A stretch of 64,000 bases of DNA from Arthrobacter sp. GMC3 (GTDB taxonomy: Bacteria > Actinomycetota > Actinomycetes > Actinomycetales > Micrococcaceae). The DNA lies in assembly GCF_002929305.1 (NCBI RefSeq), contig NZ_PJIO01000005.1, forward strand, positions 186,001-250,000. Direction: 5' to 3'. Both the position numbers and the translations under genes were made by a program. Below are positions 44,715 to 54,558 of this stretch, piece by piece (positions within the stretch are counted from its first letter, which is position 1; every line of letters starts with the position of its first letter). A model generated the notes under the pieces. That model saw only the letters and a program-made list of their open reading frames with translations, was not told where the DNA came from and made no database searches.

Positions 44715-46318
44715 TGTCTAGTACACCTACCCACACCACAGTCGTGGACGTGCTGATCATAGGGATGGGGCCGGTCGGAAAAATGGCTGGCCTGCTGCTG
44801 GCGCGGGCCGGCCACACCGTAACGGTCGTTGACCACCGCGAGAGCGATTATCCGCTGCCGCGCGCGGTTGGGCACGATTCAGAAATTGCACGGCTGTTCC
44901 AGAGCGCAGGCCTTCCCGTGGACTTGATGGCCGAGGCCGTCGATTCCTACGATGACCTCTACATTTGGGCCAACGGGAGGGACGAGGTACTCCAGGAACT
45001 GGACATCTCCGGGACCGGTCCCTCGGGTTGGGGAAACATGTATTTCTATCACCAGCCAAGCTTGGAAGCCCGATTGGATGCAGCCCTCCGGTCCTACCCC
45101 GGGGTGACGGTTCGCCGCGGTGTACGCGCCGCGGTGGCCGCCCAAGACGAGCGCGGCGTCGATGTAGAACTCAGCCCCATCGCAGAGAACGGTGCGGGCT
45201 CAGTGATACGGGCCGGCTACGTGCTCGCCGCCGACGGCGCTAACGGTTCAACACGCAAGGACTTGGGCATCAAATGGCACGATCTTGGGTACTTCTTCGA
45301 CTGGCTTGTAGTGGATATCATCCCGGGCCCCGATGCCAAAGTCACCCACCTGGCCAAGCAGGTCTGCGACCCCGCACGCCCAACCACAGTGGTCCCGGCC
45401 GGTCCAGGCCGCCGGCGTTGGGAATTCATGTTGAAACCCGAGGACGATCCGAGCACCATTGTCCAGCCTGAGAACATCTGGAAACTTCTGGAACCCTTCG
45501 GCATCAATACCGCCAACTCGCAGATGGAACGCGGGGTGGTCTACACGTTCGCGGCCGCCTGGGCGGAGAAGTGGCGCTCAGGCCGTGTCTTTCTGCTCGG
45601 TGATGCCGCCCATCTCATGCCACCTTTTGCCGCCCAGGGGCTCGCCTCGGGGTTCCGCGACGGGTTGAACCTGTCCTGGAAACTCGATCTGGTTTTGCGG
45701 GGGAAAGCCGGGGACGCCCTTTTGGACAGCTACGACAGCGAGCGCATCCCCCAGGTTAATGGGCTGATTGACTTCTCTATGGCCCTGGCACAGGTCATTT
45801 GCATTTCGGATCCACAGATTGCGGCCGCCCGCGACGAACAAATGATCGCCGCCATGAAGTCCGGTGCGGCACCGGCCCCTCTTCCAACCCCCAAGCTGGG
45901 GCCCGGTGTGCACGTCGGTGAACACGGAGGCGAGTTGTCTAGGCAGGGCATGATCCTAACCTCGAACCTTGCCGCACCAGCCCGATTCGACGATGTCTAC
46001 GGCGCCGGGGCACTCATTCTCCGGGGAGCAGAAATGCGCGATGCCCTCACCGCCGAGGATACTGCCCGGCTCGCGGAGGTGGGGATCGCCGTGGCAGTCT
46101 TTGCCGCCGGATGTTCCCATCCTGGCTCATTCTCCGATGTAGAAGGAAGCTACGCCCGCTGGTTCCAAGAGTGGCAGACGGGGGCCATTCTCATCCGCGC
46201 CGATTTTTCCGTGTTCGGAACGGCCTCAAACCCGGCTGATGTTAGCGAACTCGTCGCCGGATTGCTTGAAGCCCTTCACGCCAGAGTTTCACCACGCAGT
46301 CAGGAGGCCACCGCATGA
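44711..46318 (+). CDS. FAD-dependent aromatic hydroxylase, MhpA-like
   Basis: The 535-residue class A flavoprotein monooxygenase has GMGPVG (18-23), the DG motif LAADGANGSTR, and the GD motif FLLGDAAHLMPPFAAQGLASG. The C-terminal thioredoxin-like region is also found in MhpA/PhzO-like hydroxylases. It should hydroxylate a phenolic ring using NAD(P)H and oxygen, preparing it for the VOC dioxygenase. The first two codons are both ATG and the first overlaps the ligase stop. The specific substrate cannot be inferred; 3-(3-hydroxyphenyl)propionate is only one family example. Confidence 0.9.
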   Translation: MMSSTPTHTTVVDVLIIGMGPVGKMAGLLLARAGHTVTVVDHRESDYPLPRAVGHDSEIARLFQSAGLPVDLMAEAVDSYDDLYIWANGRDEVLQELDISGTGPSGWGNMYFYHQPSLEARLDAALRSYPGVTVRRGVRAAVAAQDERGVDVELSPIAENGAGSVIRAGYVLAADGANGSTRKDLGIKWHDLGYFFDWLVVDIIPGPDAKVTHLAKQVCDPARPTTVVPAGPGRRRWEFMLKPEDDPSTIVQPENIWKLLEPFGINTANSQMERGVVYTFAAAWAEKWRSGRVFLLGDAAHLMPPFAAQGLASGFRDGLNLSWKLDLVLRGKAGDALLDSYDSERIPQVNGLIDFSMALAQVICISDPQIAAARDEQMIAAMKSGAAPAPLPTPKLGPGVHVGEHGGELSRQGMILTSNLAAPARFDDVYGAGALILRGAEMRDALTAEDTARLAEVGIAVAVFAAGCSHPGSFSDVEGSYARWFQEWQTGAILIRADFSVFGTASNPADVSELVAGLLEALHARVSPRSQEATA

Positions 46319-46626
46319 TCCACCATGTTGTCAGCGTACGTTTGCTTCCCGACACAAACAGCTTGGATGTCCAAAACCTCTGCGACACCTTGAGCGGTCT
46401 GGCTGCGACGTTGGACGGGGTTGTAAGTTACGCAATCGGCACAGACTTGCGGTTGCGGGACGGAAACGACGATCTGGCAATCGTCGGGGCATTCGCGGAC
46501 AGTGAGTCCCTGCACCGTTACCTGAGCCACCCGGAGCACCTGGCAGTCCTGGCCAAATTCGGCCCGAGGTGCATTGCCGAAAAGCACTCGGTCCAATTTG
46601 AAAGTACCGACCGGACGCCTGAATAA
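46315..46626 (+). CDS. Dabb (stress-responsive alpha/beta-barrel) domain protein
   Basis: The 103-residue single-domain dimeric alpha/beta-barrel protein starts MIHHVVSVRL and has the central pattern LAIVGAFADSESLHRYLSHPEH. The fold is shared with olivetolic acid cyclase and with small proteins in aromatic catabolic operons. Its active-site chemistry is not known here; tautomerisation, decarboxylation or product binding are possible. It is the last gene of the operon, overlapping the hydroxylase stop (ATGA), which argues for a direct pathway role. Confidence 0.85.
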   Translation: MIHHVVSVRLLPDTNSLDVQNLCDTLSGLAATLDGVVSYAIGTDLRLRDGNDDLAIVGAFADSESLHRYLSHPEHLAVLAKFGPRCIAEKHSVQFESTDRTPE

Positions 46627-46635
46627 CGGACTCGG

Positions 46636-46676
46636 TGCCGGGAGGAAGATGTGGAAGCCACATCTTCCTCCCGGCA
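46636..46676. terminator. Perfect 19-bp hairpin between convergent catabolic operons
   Basis: The arms 46636-46654 and 46658-46676 are exact reverse complements with a 3-base loop (AAG). It sits between the Dabb stop (46626) and the convergent monooxygenase stop (46680), so it probably terminates both operons. Confidence 0.75.
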
Positions 46677-46679
46677 ATG

Positions 46680-47885
46680 CTAGACGATAGGCGTGATTCG
46701 CTCTTCGACACCCAGGAGAGCTTTGCCATAGACCTCGTAGCCGACCGCGGGGAGGATAACTGCATGGCGGGCCCCTGTTGCCGAGTCACGCCAGATGCGT
46801 TGGAGCGGGCTGACGTCAGCAAAGCTACCGGCACCGTGGGCGCTGAGCAGGATGTCGATGGCACGGGTGACATGGTCGATAGTCCACCCGATGTCAGCCT
46901 TGATGCGTGCACGGGCGACATAGTCGGGGTACTCACCCCTGAGTGCGGCGGCAGAAATGTCATCAGCCGCCCTGTAAGCGTGCAGATTGGCCGTGTCCAG
47001 GAGCATGGCTGCCTCGGCAATTTGCAACTGGAAGGCCACAGAATCGCTTTGCTTCTCAAAGAAGGTGTACGAAATGGCCTTCTTTGAGGACTTTTCGATC
47101 ACCAGGTCGAGGGCAGCCTGACCCAGGCCGAGCTGCGGGCCCGCTAAGACAAGGCCGGCAACAGGGCCAAAGGCGCCGCGATAGTTTGGCTCGGATTCGA
47201 GCATCTCCGACGGGTAGTTGCCCTCTAGCGCCGCAGGAACGGAGAGTATCCGGTGGTCCGGGATGAAGATGTCTTCGGCGATGAGGCAGTTGCTGCCGCT
47301 GGATTTCATCCCGGCCACGAACCACGTCTCCTCGACCCGGAAGTCCTGGGCTGGGATGAGGGCAAGGCCTTGGTCGACCACGTTTCCATCAGCGTCGACA
47401 ATGGGCATGCCAACCGCTGCCCACGTCGCGTGCCATGAGCCCGAGTTGTAATACCAACGGCCCGATACCCGGAATCCGCCCTCAACCTTTTCCGCTGTTG
47501 ATGACGGCGCCAGTACGCCGGAAACCTTCGCGTCCGGATCAGCCCCGAAGACTTCATCCTGAGCTTGGACGGGGAACAGGGAGGTGAACCAGGCACAGAC
47601 GTTCGTCAGGGTGACCACCCAGCTGGTTCCTCCGTCGGCGGTCCCTACCGCCTTGAAAACATCAAGCATGGTTCGCATATCGGCTTCGTAGCCGCCGTAC
47701 CGTTTGGGAACGGCCAGTTTGAAGATCCCGGCGTCGGTGAGAGCCTGAATCGACTCTTCCGTAACACGGCGGTCCTGTTCACCCTGGGCGGCGTTCCTCT
47801 TGAGCAACGGCAACAGGTCATTGACCCTTGCCACGAGTTCTTGCGCGGTGGGTGTTGTTATGGTCTGCGAATCAATGCTGGTCAT
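46680..47885 (-). CDS. Group D flavin-dependent monooxygenase, acyl-CoA dehydrogenase fold (HsaA/HpaH-like)
   Basis: The 401-residue product has the acyl-CoA dehydrogenase fold used by two-component phenol hydroxylases: GIFKLAVPKRYGG, then WYYNSGSWHATWAAVGM and GMKSSGSNCLIAEDIFIP. No acyl-CoA catalytic Glu was recognised. It should use reduced flavin delivered by the reductase encoded 46 bp upstream. Hydroxylation of a phenolic ring or C-S/C-N oxidation are the usual activities. ATG 47885 is the start. It probably acts before the MhpA-like enzyme or on a side chain. Confidence 0.88.
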   Translation of the reverse strand: MTSIDSQTITTPTAQELVARVNDLLPLLKRNAAQGEQDRRVTEESIQALTDAGIFKLAVPKRYGGYEADMRTMLDVFKAVGTADGGTSWVVTLTNVCAWFTSLFPVQAQDEVFGADPDAKVSGVLAPSSTAEKVEGGFRVSGRWYYNSGSWHATWAAVGMPIVDADGNVVDQGLALIPAQDFRVEETWFVAGMKSSGSNCLIAEDIFIPDHRILSVPAALEGNYPSEMLESEPNYRGAFGPVAGLVLAGPQLGLGQAALDLVIEKSSKKAISYTFFEKQSDSVAFQLQIAEAAMLLDTANLHAYRAADDISAAALRGEYPDYVARARIKADIGWTIDHVTRAIDILLSAHGAGSFADVSPLQRIWRDSATGARHAVILPAVGYEVYGKALLGVEERITPIV

Positions 47886-47931
47886 TACTCTCTCTTCTCA
47901 GTGGTTGATCTGTGGCATTTGTTGGCGGGGT

Positions 47932-48453
47932 TCATCGGCGAAACGCACCAATGCTTTCTTCCAGGGCCCGTTTGGGGCGGTGGGCAAATTCGGAATGGGT
48001 ACCGAAAAGACGATGACTGTAAACCATGGGGGCTGTTTCGGTATTGGAAACGGCCGTCACCTTCCCCAGCAAGATCACGTGATCCCCGCCAGGAAGGGTA
48101 TCGGCCACCTCACAGCTCAGCCAGCTGGCTACCCTGTCGAAGCGGGGAAGCCCATGGTCCAAGTGCCATTCAGCGTGGGCAAACTTCTCCCGCCCCGGCC
48201 CGCCGAAGATCATGGCCAGCTCTGCTTGTTGCTCGGCAAGGATATTGACGGCGAACTGCCCGCGCTCCCGAATGCGATCTAAGACCCTGGAAGAATCTTC
48301 CATCGCAATCAAGATCAGGTGGGGATTTATCGAAAGCGGCATAAAGGCGCTCACGGTTGCACCTACAGGACCGTTTTCATCCGCCGTTGTCACGATAGTG
48401 ACCGGGGAAGGAACAGAGGCCCTAAGATCACGGAATTGCTGGGGGGTGACCAC
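47932..48453 (-). CDS. Flavin reductase (NADH:FMN/FAD), HpaC/HsaB-like
   Basis: The 173-residue flavin-reductase-like FMN-binding domain protein starts VTPQQFRDLRASVPSPVTIVTT and contains FMPLSINPHLILIAM, FAVNILAEQQ and a terminal HRLFG. It supplies reduced flavin to the downstream monooxygenase. GTG 48453 is preferred because AGGAGG lies five bases upstream; the frame continues to 48513 without an RBS. The gene diverges from the second GntR regulator across a 119-bp region. Confidence 0.9.
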   Translation of the reverse strand: MVTPQQFRDLRASVPSPVTIVTTADENGPVGATVSAFMPLSINPHLILIAMEDSSRVLDRIRERGQFAVNILAEQQAELAMIFGGPGREKFAHAEWHLDHGLPRFDRVASWLSCEVADTLPGGDHVILLGKVTAVSNTETAPMVYSHRLFGTHSEFAHRPKRALEESIGAFRR

Positions 48454-48469
48454 GCCGCCTCCTAAAAGA

Positions 48470-48484
48470 TCATGATGATTATGA
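48470..48484 (+). promoter_or_regulatory. Candidate GntR operator
   Basis: TCAT and ATGA flank seven bases (TCATGATGATTATGA) in the divergent region between the flavin reductase (start 48453) and the GntR gene (start 48573). The palindromic arms and AT-rich surroundings make it the best operator candidate here. Binding is not shown. Confidence 0.4.
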
Positions 48485-48572
48485 ATTAAGTATTGATGTG
48501 ATCCAGCTCTCATGTCAAGGGTTGATCTATGATGATGATGGCCGCTCTAAAGAGGCGCCAGGGAGGCAGGAC

Positions 48573-49355
48573 ATGACTGAAGGGCCGTACGGAAACGACG
48601 TTGCGCTTGACCGGGACGCGTGGGGAGCTCGGAGTCCTAGCCAGGACTCGCTAACGCCAGGGCCCGCAAATCGCGCGGAATTCGCCGCCGGGATCATTGC
48701 GGACATCGCTGCGGCAGCCCAACCCGATGATCGACTCGGCAGCAAGGATGAACTTCGCGAACAGTGTTCGGTTTCGGTTGGCACCTTTAATGAGGCCTTG
48801 AAGATGGCCGAATCTCGAGGATTTGTTACTCTTCGCAGGGGCCCAGGTGGTGGTATTTTCGCCGCGCAACCCACCCCGATGGTGCGGCTTGGAAACCAGT
48901 TCCTGGCTTTGAAACCGGATAAGAACACGGTGGCCGATGCACTCCGAATGCGAAACGCACTCGATCAACTGGTAGTTGAGGACGCGCTGTTGTATTCGTC
49001 CTCAGCTGATGTTTCCAGGCTGCGCGAAGAGATAGTGCGCATGCGCGCGGCAATAGCCGCCAACGATGTCAGGGCATTCCTGCACGGAAATTGGGCGTCA
49101 CAGTCCCACCTAGCCCGCGTATCACCAAACCAGATTCTGCGCACCGTTTACTTGGCGCTGCTCAATATCTTGGAAGAACATGCCACAGAGTTGCAACCGA
49201 TGCCGGGGCAGACGCTCGATGAAGCGTTCGCTGCCCGGATCGAGCACTATGTGCAAATGGCAGATGCCCTGGCGTCCCGGGACCGCGAAGCGGCGATCCG
49301 AGTCGCTATCGCACACCGGACTGGCCCCCAGCCATCCCCCGCCAGGCCGGCGTAG
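48573..49355 (+). CDS. GntR-family regulator, FCD type
   Basis: The 260-residue product has a winged-helix region with DRLGSKDELREQCSVSVGTF and RGFVTLRRGPGGGIF (about 52-90). An FCD effector domain follows, with a final ALASRDREAAIRVAIAHR. The ATG at 48573 has GGGAGGCAGGAC upstream. It is divergent from the two-component monooxygenase genes and is probably their repressor. It is separate in sequence from the GntR at 40347, so the two halves of the cluster may respond to different metabolites. Confidence 0.9.
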   Translation: MTEGPYGNDVALDRDAWGARSPSQDSLTPGPANRAEFAAGIIADIAAAAQPDDRLGSKDELREQCSVSVGTFNEALKMAESRGFVTLRRGPGGGIFAAQPTPMVRLGNQFLALKPDKNTVADALRMRNALDQLVVEDALLYSSSADVSRLREEIVRMRAAIAANDVRAFLHGNWASQSHLARVSPNQILRTVYLALLNILEEHATELQPMPGQTLDEAFAARIEHYVQMADALASRDREAAIRVAIAHRTGPQPSPARPA

Positions 49356-49396
49356 CACCTCGCACTGGCGAGTCCGGCGCAGGCCGGTCCGGCCCC

Positions 49397-50053
49397 CTAC
49401 TTCGTGCGGCCCTCCTCCGTGCAGATGCACAGCCGGTTGCCTTGAGTGTCTGTGGCCACCACAAACATGGGCGCCTGCCCGCGGTCCAAGGCCGCCCCGG
49501 TGGCTGCCAGCGCGTCCAGCACTGGCCCGCTTTCACTAAACGGCACAATCACGTCTACATGGAACCTATTCGTATTGGGCGTGGCAGTCTCTTGGAACCA
49601 CAGGGACGGACCCCGCCCCATCGGATCGGCAAGACTGCCATCTTCTTGACGTTTGTATCCCAATGCGGTCCGCCACGTTGCTGAAATCGCGTCGACGTCG
49701 TCGGTGTCAATGGCGATTTCCACGGTGCGCAGCAGTTCCGGCCGCGCCGTGGCACCCATTGCCGCCGCGGCCGCGGAAATAGTGGCGGCCAGGGCGGTGT
49801 CCCGCGCCGTCACCGCCGAGCCGGCGTCGTGCGAGGTCAGCGTCACGAACAAGGTGTCGTAGCGCCAGTCCACGTCCGGGTGGTGATTGGCTGCCTGGGC
49901 CAGTCCCCCAATGCTGGCAAACAGATCCAAGGCGGCAGCCGACGTCGGGCACTTCAGCGCTGTGCACAGGGCGCCTTGGCCATACCGCCAGGCAGGAAGT
50001 GACGCCAGCTCCGCATCGATTTGGGTCCGGGCGAGAACATCGGATGCGGTCAT
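49397..50053 (-). CDS. Pterin-4a-carbinolamine dehydratase-like domain fused to a VOC domain
   Basis: The 218-residue product is two domains in one chain. Residues 1-105 resemble 4a-hydroxytetrahydrobiopterin dehydratase, with NHHPDVDWRYDTLFVTLTSH (56-75) carrying the paired histidines. Residues from about 108 form a glyoxalase/VOC-like domain (VEIAIDTDDVDAISATWRTA, then LCICTEEG). Such fusions occur in actinobacteria as VOC family proteins of unknown role. ATG 50053 (or 50056, the preceding codon) has AAGGAG upstream. It follows thiG at 22 bp and may be read with the thiamine genes. Confidence 0.82.
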   Translation of the reverse strand: MTASDVLARTQIDAELASLPAWRYGQGALCTALKCPTSAAALDLFASIGGLAQAANHHPDVDWRYDTLFVTLTSHDAGSAVTARDTALAATISAAAAAMGATARPELLRTVEIAIDTDDVDAISATWRTALGYKRQEDGSLADPMGRGPSLWFQETATPNTNRFHVDVIVPFSESGPVLDALAATGAALDRGQAPMFVVATDTQGNRLCICTEEGRTK

Positions 50054-50075
50054 CATGAGCTCCTTGAGGTTACAT

Positions 50076-51153
<1,078 letters not shown>

Positions 51154-51157
<4 letters not shown>

Positions 51158-52383
51158 GGTCTCTCCTGGAAGGATGTGAGCGATGGCGAGAACCTGTCCG
51201 GGCGAAAACGGGACCAGGCCAGGTCGGTGATGTTGCCTATCAGCTGACGGCAGATGAGGGCGGCAATGGGGGTTAGGAGCACCCCATGGCGGAAGAACCC
51301 GGTGGCGATGATGAGCCCGGGAATGTCCCTGCCGTCCGTGCCCGAAACCCGACCCAGCAGGGGCGCGTTATCCGGGGTCCCGGGACGGGCGCGGGCGGTG
51401 GATTCCAAAAGCTCCAGCTCGGCAACGGCCGGCACCAGCACTTGGGCGTCGCGCAGGAGTTGGTGAACTCCCCCGGCGTTGACTCCGGCAGAACCGTCTT
51501 CCCGGCTGGTGGCACCAATCACCACCGTCCCGTCAGGCCGCGGAACAATGTAGACCGGCAAACCCCTGACCAATCCGCGAACGGTGGCGGTGGTCAATGG
51601 GCGCAGATGATCGGGCACGCGCAGGCGCAGAATATCCCCGTAGACCGGACGCAGCGGCAACACCAGGCCTTGCGGCAGTCCATTCAATGCGGGCGCACCC
51701 AGCCCGTTGGCCACAATGACCTCCTGCGCGTGGACTTCCCGTCCGTCCGCCAGCACCACGCCGGTCACCGCCGAATGCGTGTTTCCCGCCTCTTGGTGCA
51801 GGAGTCCCACAGCCGCCTGCTCCATGACAGCGTCCCCGCCCTCACCACGGTCTGCGGCAACCTCGGCAAGCCGGACCCGGATGGCTGCTGCCACTGCCCG
51901 CGGATCGACTTGATGGTCTTGCGCCACCCGGTAGGCGCAGGAAATATGCGGGCCAAGAAGGGGTTCCTCAGAACGGGCGGTGCGGATACTGAGCTGTTCC
52001 ACGTCGAGCCCGTGGCAGAGCTGGACGTCCCTGAGGTCGGCCAGCGCCGCGCGGTCTGTGGGGTCGGCACCCACCACGAGGGTCGGCGTCGTGCGTAGTG
52101 CGGCCTCCAAAAATCCCGCCTCCACCAGTGGGGCAACAAAGTCTGGCCACCGCGCATTGGAGGCCAGGGTCAGCTCCAACAAGTCTTCTTCTTGGTAGTG
52201 CAGCTCGCTCACGGGTGCAAGCATGCCGGCTGCTGCGAAGGTGGCACCCGTGGCTGGCGAAGGGTCGATGACCCGCACGCTGCGCCCCGCTCGTTGAATT
52301 TCCCAGGCGATGCCCAGGCCCACAATTCCGCCGCCAATGACGGCCACGTCGGTGGTAATAATTTCCGGCACAGCACGTGCCAT
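51154..52383 (-). CDS. thiO: Glycine oxidase ThiO
   Basis: The 409-residue DAO-family flavoenzyme has an N-terminal FAD motif VIGGGIVGLGIAWEIQRAG and a C-terminal GLIIATGFFRHGVLL. It oxidises glycine to the imine needed by ThiG, the oxygen-dependent alternative to ThiH. The ATG at 52383 has GGAAGGAGA a few bases upstream, directly at the end of the TPP riboswitch. It is the first gene of the operon. Confidence 0.93.
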
Positions 52384-52387
52384 TGCG

Positions 52388-52497
52388 TCTCCTTCCCTAC
52401 GCCGGTATGAGCCGGATCAGGTTCCACGCCCACTGGGCGTATTTCGGTCGGCGCATCAGGCGCCCTCTCAGCCAGCTTGCCTGGCTCCCGCGGTACT
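52388..52497 (-). ncRNA. TPP riboswitch (THI element) upstream of thiO
   Basis: Read on the minus strand, the conserved CTGAGAGGG (complement of 52463-52471) and ACCTGATCC (complement of 52414-52422) are both present. Helices between them match the aptamer: GGCGC/GCGCC, and ACGCCC/GGGCGT with an AGT loop. GCCAG/CTGGC sits before CTGAGA. The Shine-Dalgarno of thiO is immediately 3', so control of translation by thiamine pyrophosphate is likely. No T-run terminator is visible. The outermost P1 pairing could not be drawn with certainty. Confidence 0.93.
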
Positions 52498-52514
52498 GAA
52501 CTAGTCTATGAGAC

Positions 52515-53207
52515 ATGAGCCGTTCCTCCGTCACCTATGACGCCCAGCCCGCAATTTCCACCCCACCCGCGACGTCACCTCTGGCCGATGCCCGGCTCTA
52601 TGTGTGCACCGATGCCCGCACAGACCGGGGAGACTTCGTAGACTTCCTGCGGGCTGCCTATGCCGGCGGTGTTGATATTATCCAGCTGCGGGACAAGTCT
52701 CTTGAGGCCGCGCAGGAACTTGAACTATTGGCCGTGTTGCGCACCGTGGCCCAGGATTTCGGCAAGTTGTGGGCCGTCAATGACAGGGCCGACCTTGCCG
52801 CTCTCTCCGGAGCGCCCGTGTTCCATGTGGGCCAAAAGGACCTGCCGTTGCCTGCAGCCCGCTCCCTCGTGGGGCCGCCGGTGTCACTGGGACTCTCCTG
52901 TCACGACCCCGCCCAAGCTGAAGCGGCCGCCGCCGATCCCGACACGGATTACTTTTGTGTGGGTCCACTATGGGCCACCCCCACAAAACCCGGGCGGGCC
53001 GCCGTCGGGCTGTCCCTGGTGGAACATGCGGCTGCATTGGAATCGGTCAAACCATGGTTTGCCATTGGCGGGGTGGACCTGGGCAACGTGGATCAGGTGG
53101 TTGCGGCGGGTGCCTCACGCATTGTGGTGGTCCGTGCCATCACCGACGCCCAAGATCCGACGGCGGCCGCACGGGAATTGCTCTCACGCTTGCCTGAGCT
53201 GGGGTAG
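52515..53207 (+). CDS. thiE: Thiamine-phosphate synthase
   Basis: The 230-residue product couples thiazole phosphate and HMP pyrophosphate. ThiE motifs are [47 protein letters not shown] and PWFAIGGV. It starts at ATG 52515, only a few bases beyond the riboswitch but on the opposite strand, so it is not under that aptamer. No clear RBS is present. The N-terminal 30 residues are extra and variable. Confidence 0.93.
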   Translation: MSRSSVTYDAQPAISTPPATSPLADARLYVCTDARTDRGDFVDFLRAAYAGGVDIIQLRDKSLEAAQELELLAVLRTVAQDFGKLWAVNDRADLAALSGAPVFHVGQKDLPLPAARSLVGPPVSLGLSCHDPAQAEAAAADPDTDYFCVGPLWATPTKPGRAAVGLSLVEHAAALESVKPWFAIGGVDLGNVDQVVAAGASRIVVVRAITDAQDPTAAARELLSRLPELG

Positions 53208-53226
53208 TTTTCGCGCCCGTTCGATT

Positions 53227-53802
53227 TCAGGAACCTGCACGGGCTACCGCTTCAAGCTCGGCGCGGTAGGCAAGCCATTGTTCCGGCGTACGGTTTGAGA
53301 CGTTTAGATCCAGCGGACCGTTGCCAGTGGAACCATCTATCAGTTCGCGAAGGATATCCGCATGGCCTGCATGCCGTGCGGTCTCCACACACATGTGGAC
53401 CAGGATCTGGTGGAGCGTCACCTGTCGCCGCTCGGCGCTCCACCACGGCACCTCCCCCACTGCGTCTAGGGGGAGCAATCCGATGGTCTCGTCGCTGTGG
53501 CGGGCTGAAAACTCGTGGAATTCCACAATGTCGGCCCGGCTTTCCTGCGGGCCTGCCCACATGTCAGCATCCATGGGTGCGCCATCGGCCATCCACGGCA
53601 TCTCCGCACCACTGGGGCGCCCAAAAACCAGGCCAAAGTACTCAACTTGGACGCTGCTGACGTGTTTGACCAACCCCAGCAGATTGGTGCCGGTGGGTGT
53701 CATGGGTCGGCGCACGTCGTAGTCGCTCAGTCCGTCCAACTTTGCCAGAAGGTCCGCACGACGAGCACGCAAGTATCCAAGAAGAACAGTTTTTTCATCC
53801 AT
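53227..53802 (-). CDS. DinB/DUF664-family protein (mycothiol-dependent type)
   Basis: The 191-residue four-helix DinB fold is counted from ATG 53802. GLVKHVSSVQVEYFG and HMCVETARHAGHADILREL supply the usual three metal-binding histidines. Members of this subfamily are putative mycothiol S-transferases. GTG 53811 is an alternative start that touches the tetR stop. It follows tetR on the same strand with essentially no spacer, so the two are co-transcribed. Confidence 0.85.
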   Translation of the reverse strand: MDEKTVLLGYLRARRADLLAKLDGLSDYDVRRPMTPTGTNLLGLVKHVSSVQVEYFGLVFGRPSGAEMPWMADGAPMDADMWAGPQESRADIVEFHEFSARHSDETIGLLPLDAVGEVPWWSAERRQVTLHQILVHMCVETARHAGHADILRELIDGSTGNGPLDLNVSNRTPEQWLAYRAELEAVARAGS

Positions 53803-53810
53803 ACTGGCCA

Positions 53811-54515
53811 CTATGGCGTAATACCAACCATTTGTGCCAGCAATTGCAGGTGGGCGTCAAAAAGTGCTGCCGGATCGCTAAACGTTGCTGGTCCATACTG
53901 GCCGAAAACCTCGAAGTTCACGACCCCGAAAAGAGCCGCCCATACCAGCACTCCCCGGGTGAGCGATGCATCATCAAGCGGCAGTCCAAGCTCGGCCCGG
54001 ACGGCATTGAAATCGGCGGCCAGGGCATCCGTGGGCCGCCCCGCGGGGCCGCTTTGAGCCACTAGTGCCCCGGCCTGCTGGGCGCCTTGGAAGATTCGCA
54101 CCAGCTGCCCGATCACCCGGGTTCCCGGGGCGGTGGTTTGCTCCGGCGGCGCCTGGTACCCGGGCACAGGTGAGCCAAAAAGCAAGCCATAGCGGGCCGG
54201 CTCGGCCAATCCCCATTCTCGAACAGCCCGGCCCAAAGCCTGAAACTGCCCGTAAAAATCGTCGTCTGGTACGGCCTTAAGGGCGGCGTCAACACTCTCG
54301 CCGAGGGCGTTGTAGCCGTCAACCACCAGGAGCGTGAGTAGCTCATCGCGGTTCTTGACGTACCTGTACACAGCGGAGGACACCACACCCAGGTCACGCG
54401 CCACGGCACGCAGCGACAATCCGGCGGCCCCGTGGAGCGCCAAATGCCTGCGCCCGATGCGCACGATCTCCTCCATGGTTGCCAGCCTGGCCCGTTCGCG
54501 CGGTGTTTGTGTCAT
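53811..54515 (-). CDS. TetR-family regulator
   Basis: The 234-residue product has an HTH region SLRAVARDLGVVSSAVYRYV (about 34-53) and a C-terminal domain of the TetR_C_13/WHG kind. ATG 54515 has GGGG at short distance; further upstream frame lies over the operator region. It diverges from the epimerase-like gene, and two palindromes of the form GAGCAnTGCTC stand between them. It probably represses both itself and the epimerase gene. Confidence 0.9.
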   Translation of the reverse strand: MTQTPRERARLATMEEIVRIGRRHLALHGAAGLSLRAVARDLGVVSSAVYRYVKNRDELLTLLVVDGYNALGESVDAALKAVPDDDFYGQFQALGRAVREWGLAEPARYGLLFGSPVPGYQAPPEQTTAPGTRVIGQLVRIFQGAQQAGALVAQSGPAGRPTDALAADFNAVRAELGLPLDDASLTRGVLVWAALFGVVNFEVFGQYGPATFSDPAALFDAHLQLLAQMVGITP

Positions 54516-54558
54516 GACCCCAAGTTTTAGACATTTTGAGAGCATCGTCAACTTTTGT

